Below are positions 40,252-43,628 of a stretch of 43,628 nt of DNA, one piece after another (the first letter of the stretch is position 1; each line of letters opens with the position of its first letter). Source of the DNA: Oscillospiraceae bacterium (GTDB lineage: Bacteria > Bacillota > Clostridia > Oscillospirales > Oscillospiraceae); assembly GCA_017444665.1 (NCBI GenBank), contig JAFSWC010000025.1:1-43628 (forward strand), given 5' to 3'. Made by a program: the position numbers and the translations under genes. The notes beneath the pieces were generated by a model. It was not told where the DNA came from. It worked only from the letters and a program-made list of their open reading frames with translations, and did not search any database.

Positions 40252-41381
40252 TTCTTCTCCTCCTTCTGTTCGTCCGCCTTTTTGATCGCGCGAGCCTCCG
40301 CGTTGCGGTTTGCCCGGGAGCGGATACGCTTGAGGTTTTCAAAGATCACGGAGATGGCAATGAAGAACACGACCGTGCCGACGATGACGTTGATCAGCTG
40401 CGTCGGAGCGCCGACGAGGTTGAGCTTGCTGCCGCCGTACATCAGCGCGCCGTAGAAGACGCCCGCGATCAAAACGCCGAAGGGATTGGAGCAACCGATC
40501 AGCGCCACGACGATGCCCGCGAAGCCGAAGCCCTCCTGCGAGGAGAAGATAGAGATGCGGCTGCCCATGCCCATGAGCTGCAGCGCGCCGCCCAGGCCCG
40601 CCAGCGCGCCGGAGATGGCCAGCGCCGTAAGGATCGAGCGGTTGACGTTGATGCCGCCGTACTCGGCCGCGAACTTGTTCGCGCCGACCGCCTTGAGCTC
40701 ATAGCCAAGGGTGGTCTTTTCAATCACGAACCAGACCAGCACCGTCGCCGCGATGGCAACCAGGATGCCCCAGTTGGCCGTCGGGCACAGGCCGAGCGAG
40801 TTGATGAAGTCCTTGCTCAGCAGCGTGCTGGCGTTGGCGGAGATGTTCTTGGTCGCCTCGGCGGTGCCGTCGGAGTGGATGGCGGGGATGCCGGCGATGA
40901 AGTTGGACAGATAGAAGGCGACCCAGTTGAACATGATCATCGAGAGGACCTCGTTGATGCCCCACTTGGTCTTGAGGAAGCCGACGATAATGCCCCAGAT
41001 CGCGCCGGCCGCCATCGAGGCGAGGAAGCACAGCGGGATCAGCAGCGGCTTGGGAAGCGCCGCGCCCAGGATGCCGACCACGGCCGCCGCCATCGAGCCG
41101 ACCACGAACTGGCCCTCGGCGCCGATGTTGAACACGCCCGTCTTGAACGAGAACGCCACCGACAGTCCGACGACGATATACGGGATCGCATAGACGACCA
41201 CATAGGAAAAGCCCTTGAGAGAGGTGACGCTGGAGATCAGCCGCCCGTAGGCCTCGCCCACGGACAGGCCCATGACCGCAAGGAAGATCGCGCCCACAAG
41301 GAAGCCCAGCAGGATGGACAGCAGGATGTGGATAAAGCGATTTTCCGAGACAAATTCCAAAAAGCCTTTTTTCTTTGTCAT
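40248..41381 (-). CDS. Nucleoside ABC transporter permease (NupP/YufP-like)
   Basis: 377 residues. KTGVFNIGAEGQFVVGSMAAAVVG, KTKWGINEVLSMIMFNWVAFYLSN and AVGANKFAAEYGGINVNRSILTALAISGALAGLGGALQ are the usual family segments. A basic C-terminal tail follows the last helix. It overlaps the ATPase gene by four bases and the second permease gene by four, so all three are translationally coupled. Confidence 0.93.
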   Translation of the reverse strand: MTKKKGFLEFVSENRFIHILLSILLGFLVGAIFLAVMGLSVGEAYGRLISSVTSLKGFSYVVVYAIPYIVVGLSVAFSFKTGVFNIGAEGQFVVGSMAAAVVGILGAALPKPLLIPLCFLASMAAGAIWGIIVGFLKTKWGINEVLSMIMFNWVAFYLSNFIAGIPAIHSDGTAEATKNISANASTLLSKDFINSLGLCPTANWGILVAIAATVLVWFVIEKTTLGYELKAVGANKFAAEYGGINVNRSILTALAISGALAGLGGALQLMGMGSRISIFSSQEGFGFAGIVVALIGCSNPFGVLIAGVFYGALMYGGSKLNLVGAPTQLINVIVGTVVFFIAISVIFENLKRIRSRANRNAEARAIKKADEQKEEKK

Positions 41382-42916
41382 TCCTTTTTCCCTCCTGCCA
41401 TCATCAGGCCGAGATCGTTCTCGTTGGCATCCTTGCCGGGGATGGAGGCGACGATCTTGCCGTCAAAGATAACGTCAATGATATCGGACAGGCTCATGAT
41501 CTCGTCAAGCTCAAAGCTGACAAGCAGCACGGCCTTGCCCTTGTTGCGCTGATCAACGATGTATTTGTGCACATACTCGATCGCGCCGACGTCCAGACCG
41601 CGCGTCGGATTGACGGCGATCAGCAGGTCCTTGTCGTTCTGCACCTCGCGGGCGATGATGACCTTCTGCTGGTTGCCGCCGGAGAGCGTGCCGGCCGGGC
41701 GTTTTTCGCTGTTGCCGGGGCGGATGTCATATTTTTCGATCGACTGGCTTGCGTGCTTGAAGATCGGATCACGCTGGAGGATGTTCTTGTCGGAAAACGG
41801 TTCCTTGCCGTAGTTCTGCAGGATCAGGTTGTCCTCGATCGAGAAGTCCAGCACCAGGCCGTGCTTCTGCCGGTCTGCGGGGATGGAGGACACGCCGTGG
41901 CGAAAGCCGAAGTTCGGGGATTTGTTGAACACGTCCACACCGTTGACCAGCACCTTGCCCGAGGTGCCCTTGCGCAGTCCGGTGATGACCTCGACCAGCT
42001 CGGTCTGGCCGTTGCCGTCGATGCCCGCGATGCCGATGATCTCGCCGCGGCGCACCTGGAGGTCGAGTCCGCGGACGATCTCGACGCCGCGGTAGTCGAG
42101 GCAGTGCAGATCCTGCACGTCCAGCACGACCTCGCCCGGCTCCTGCGCGGGCTTGTCCACCTTGAAGGTGACGTTGCGGCCGACCATCATGCTGGCCAGG
42201 TCGTTTTCCGTCACGGTCTCCACGTCGACGGTGCCGATGTACTTGCCCAGACGGATGATCGTGCAGAAGTCGGCCGACTCCTTGATCTCCTTGAGCTTGT
42301 GAGTGATGATGATAATGCTCTTTCCGTCCTTGACGAGGTTGTGCATGATATCGATCAGCTCGACGATCTCCTGCGGGGTCAGAGAGGAGGTCGGCTCGTC
42401 CAGGATCAGGATGTCCGCGCCGCGGTAGAGCGCCTTGAGGATCTCGACGCGCTGCTGCATGCCGACGGAGATGTCCTCGATCCTGGCGTCCGGGTCGATG
42501 GACAGGCCGTAACGCTCCGAGATTTCGACAACGTTCTTGCGCGCCGTCACCATATCGAGCGAGAGACCCTTGGTCGGCTCGGTGCCGAGGACGATGTTTT
42601 CCGTGACGGTAAAGGGCTGGACCAGCATGAAGTGCTGGTGCACCATGCCGATGCCGGCCGCGATCGCGTCGCGCGGGTTGTTCATTTCGATCTTTTTGCC
42701 GTTTACCAGAATGTCGCCGGAGGTGGGCTTGAGCAGGCCGTAGAGCTGGTTCATCAGCGTCGATTTGCCTGCGCCGTTTTCGCCCAGGATCGCGTGGATC
42801 TCGCCTTTGTGGACCGTGAGGTTGATGCCGTCATTGGCCGTGAAATCGCCGAACTTTTTGACGATGTTGCGCATTTCAATGACGGGCGTGTTCATGTCCA
42901 CATACTGTTTTGCCAA
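41378..42916 (-). CDS. Nucleoside ABC transporter ATPase (NupO/YufO-like)
   Basis: 512 residues, two ABC domains. Domain 1: Walker A GENGAGKST, Q-loop region VHQHFMLVQPFTV, signature ISVGMQQRVEILKAL, Walker B ILILDEPTSSL. Domain 2: degenerate Walker A GIDGNGQTE, signature LSGGNQQKVIIARE, and AVNPTRGLD in place of a catalytic-Glu Walker B, as normal for this family. The start is TTG at 42916 with AGGGGGC 8 nt upstream; the in-frame ATG seven codons later has no ribosome binding site. Confidence 0.94.
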   Translation of the reverse strand: MAKQYVDMNTPVIEMRNIVKKFGDFTANDGINLTVHKGEIHAILGENGAGKSTLMNQLYGLLKPTSGDILVNGKKIEMNNPRDAIAAGIGMVHQHFMLVQPFTVTENIVLGTEPTKGLSLDMVTARKNVVEISERYGLSIDPDARIEDISVGMQQRVEILKALYRGADILILDEPTSSLTPQEIVELIDIMHNLVKDGKSIIIITHKLKEIKESADFCTIIRLGKYIGTVDVETVTENDLASMMVGRNVTFKVDKPAQEPGEVVLDVQDLHCLDYRGVEIVRGLDLQVRRGEIIGIAGIDGNGQTELVEVITGLRKGTSGKVLVNGVDVFNKSPNFGFRHGVSSIPADRQKHGLVLDFSIEDNLILQNYGKEPFSDKNILQRDPIFKHASQSIEKYDIRPGNSEKRPAGTLSGGNQQKVIIAREVQNDKDLLIAVNPTRGLDVGAIEYVHKYIVDQRNKGKAVLLVSFELDEIMSLSDIIDVIFDGKIVASIPGKDANENDLGLMMAGGKKE

Positions 42917-42961
42917 AGTGACCGCCCCCTGTATCAGAAATTTTCTTTTCTTGCGCGTTGA

Positions 42962-43036
42962 TCAGGCGGAAAAACGCTGCAGCTTCTCCTCGCCGATCTG
43001 GGAAAGAGGGCTGCGGATCTGATAAAAACCGATCAT
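42962..43036 (-). CDS. 24-codon ORF in the transporter operon (unknown)
   Basis: Between the binding-protein and ATPase genes. AGGAGA lies 9 nt before the ATG. The product starts MIGFYQIRSPLSQIGEEKL and ends QRFSA. It has no signal peptide or membrane segment. It may be a leader peptide for the ATPase gene or a chance ORF. The gap 42917-43238 otherwise holds the terminator of the binding-protein gene and no clear promoter. Confidence 0.3.
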   Translation of the reverse strand: MIGFYQIRSPLSQIGEEKLQRFSA

Positions 43037-43130
43037 GTGACGTTCTCTCCTGCACTATCGAAGATACTCTATTCTATCATACGCTTTGCCATATTTCTAC
43101 TGTTTCTTAGCGGAAAAAACCGGGAAAGGC

Positions 43131-43205
43131 TCAAAAAAAGAACACGGCTCCCCCGCTGCTCTATTGGCTGGCGTTCTTTCGCGTATCAAAAAAAGAACAC
43201 GGCTC
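43131..43205 (+). repeat. 20-bp direct repeat around a terminator arm
   Basis: TCAAAAAAAGAACACGGCTC occurs at 43131-43150 and 43186-43205. The second copy forms the left arm of the terminator; the first has lost its partner arm, as if the terminator had been partly duplicated. Confidence 0.7.
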
Positions 43206-43222
43206 AAATGAGCCGTGTTCTT
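43188..43222 (-). terminator. Terminator/attenuator after the binding-protein gene
   Basis: Perfect 13-bp stem AAGAACACGGCTC and complement, AAAT loop, running into T7 on the minus strand. Partial read-through would set the ratio of binding protein to transporter. Confidence 0.88.
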
Positions 43223-43238
43223 AAAATGCTTTGTCGGA

Positions 43239-43628
43239 TCAGCCGAGCTCAAAAGCGGGGCAGTCGGCGGTGGTGGTGGGAACGGTCTTCTCACCGGCGA
43301 TGATCGCAGCCTTGGCAGCCTCGACAACTTCGAGAACCTCAGCCGGGATATGATCGCGGGTCGGGGCGAGGTCAACGCCGCCGTTGGACAGGTCGTACAT
43401 ATGGACGCCGGCGGTGAAGCTGCCGTCCTTAACGGCCTTGGAGATGTCCTGAGAAGCAACGTCAACGCGCTTCATGGCGGAGGTGATGACGTGGTCGGGA
43501 GCAAGGATGCTCTGGTCGGTGTCAACGCCGATGGCCCAGATGCCTTCCTCGTTGCAGGCCTCGATGACGCCCATGCCGGTGCCGCCGGCAGCGTGGTAGA
43601 TGACGTCGGCGCCCTTGGTGATCATGTC
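43239..43628 (-). CDS. BMP-family nucleoside-binding lipoprotein, C-terminal part (partial)
   Basis: The final ~130 residues of a PnrA/BmpA-type solute-binding protein; the start lies beyond the window. Family segments: GADVIYHAAGGTGMGVIEACNEEGIWAIGVDTDQSILAP and VHMYDLSNGGVDLAPT. The Gly-Gly-Thr-Gly and Asp-Thr-Asp positions line the nucleoside pocket in this family. Partner of the ATPase and permeases downstream. Confidence 0.93.
   Translation of the reverse strand, partial: DMITKGADVIYHAAGGTGMGVIEACNEEGIWAIGVDTDQSILAPDHVITSAMKRVDVASQDISKAVKDGSFTAGVHMYDLSNGGVDLAPTRDHIPAEVLEVVEAAKAAIIAGEKTVPTTTADCPAFELG

Noticed and set aside
43131-43205. Regulatory tandem operator
   Set aside because: The 20-bp repeat is the arm of a terminator plus its A-run; partial duplication of a terminator is the simpler explanation.

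Overview
This looks like a chromosomal segment of a G+C-rich, spore-forming member of the Clostridia, most likely an Oscillospiraceae-type gut bacterium. The assignment is inferred from gene content: spoIID, dpaA/dpaB, a BMP/NupOPQ-type nucleoside importer, lipoproteins with Cys lipoboxes, a parvulin PPIase of the type seen in that family, and strong GGAGG ribosome binding sites with sigma-A type promoters. I saw no rRNA, tRNA or CRISPR array.

Left backbone (1-16.0 kb). A leftward glgC(partial)-pth-prs cluster diverges from prfB. Next come a two-domain lipoprotein and a membrane-anchored PpiC-type foldase. These two genes share an almost identical ~265-bp upstream cassette that includes promoter, structured leader, start codon and first codons, plus a divergent 20-codon ORF. 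After them lie a CPBP protease, a DUF4349 lipoprotein, a small membrane-anchored protein, a MATE exporter, an operon of a clostripain-family (C11) protease with a PrsW-type protease, a DivIVA-like coiled-coil protein, and a low-molecular-weight protein tyrosine phosphatase fused to a barstar-like domain.

Integrated element (about 16.04-30.5 kb). A 24-bp direct repeat, a Tn916-type integrase and an Xis-like protein mark a ~14.45-kb island inserted in the catalytic P-loop codons of the phosphatase gene. The island restores the phosphatase N-terminus with its own start codon; the original promoter and start are displaced to the far end. It has visibly lower G+C than the backbone. The cargo is one regulon: an ABC sugar importer without ATPase, three Gfo/Idh/MocA dehydrogenases, three xylose-isomerase-like TIM-barrel proteins (one missing metal ligands), an MlrC-family (M81) hydrolase and a cupin-AraC activator. 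Three promoters in the cargo carry the same 21-bp-period direct repeat exactly 8 bp upstream of the -35 box, a strong candidate operator for the AraC protein. I read the cargo as an uptake and oxidation/epimerisation pathway for a glycoside, polyol or unusual sugar; the substrate cannot be read from sequence.

Right backbone (30.5-43.6 kb). A lipoprotein with a long Glu-Pro-Thr-Pro repeat, a multi-pass membrane protein and spoIID come first, followed by a ~200-bp MITE-like palindromic repeat that has a deleted copy at 8.83 kb. Then come thyA with a dihydrofolate reductase fused in frame to an M29 aminopeptidase, and dipicolinate synthase dpaA-dpaB. A possible small RNA gene lies between dpaB and psuG. 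The window ends in a leftward operon for nucleoside uptake (BMP protein, ATPase, two permeases) that ends with pseudouridine-5'-phosphate glycosidase.

The observations most worth checking are the att-site architecture, the AraC operator set, the two gene fusions (phosphatase-barstar and DHFR-aminopeptidase), the duplicated promoter cassette with its antisense micro-ORFs, and the MITE-like repeat.
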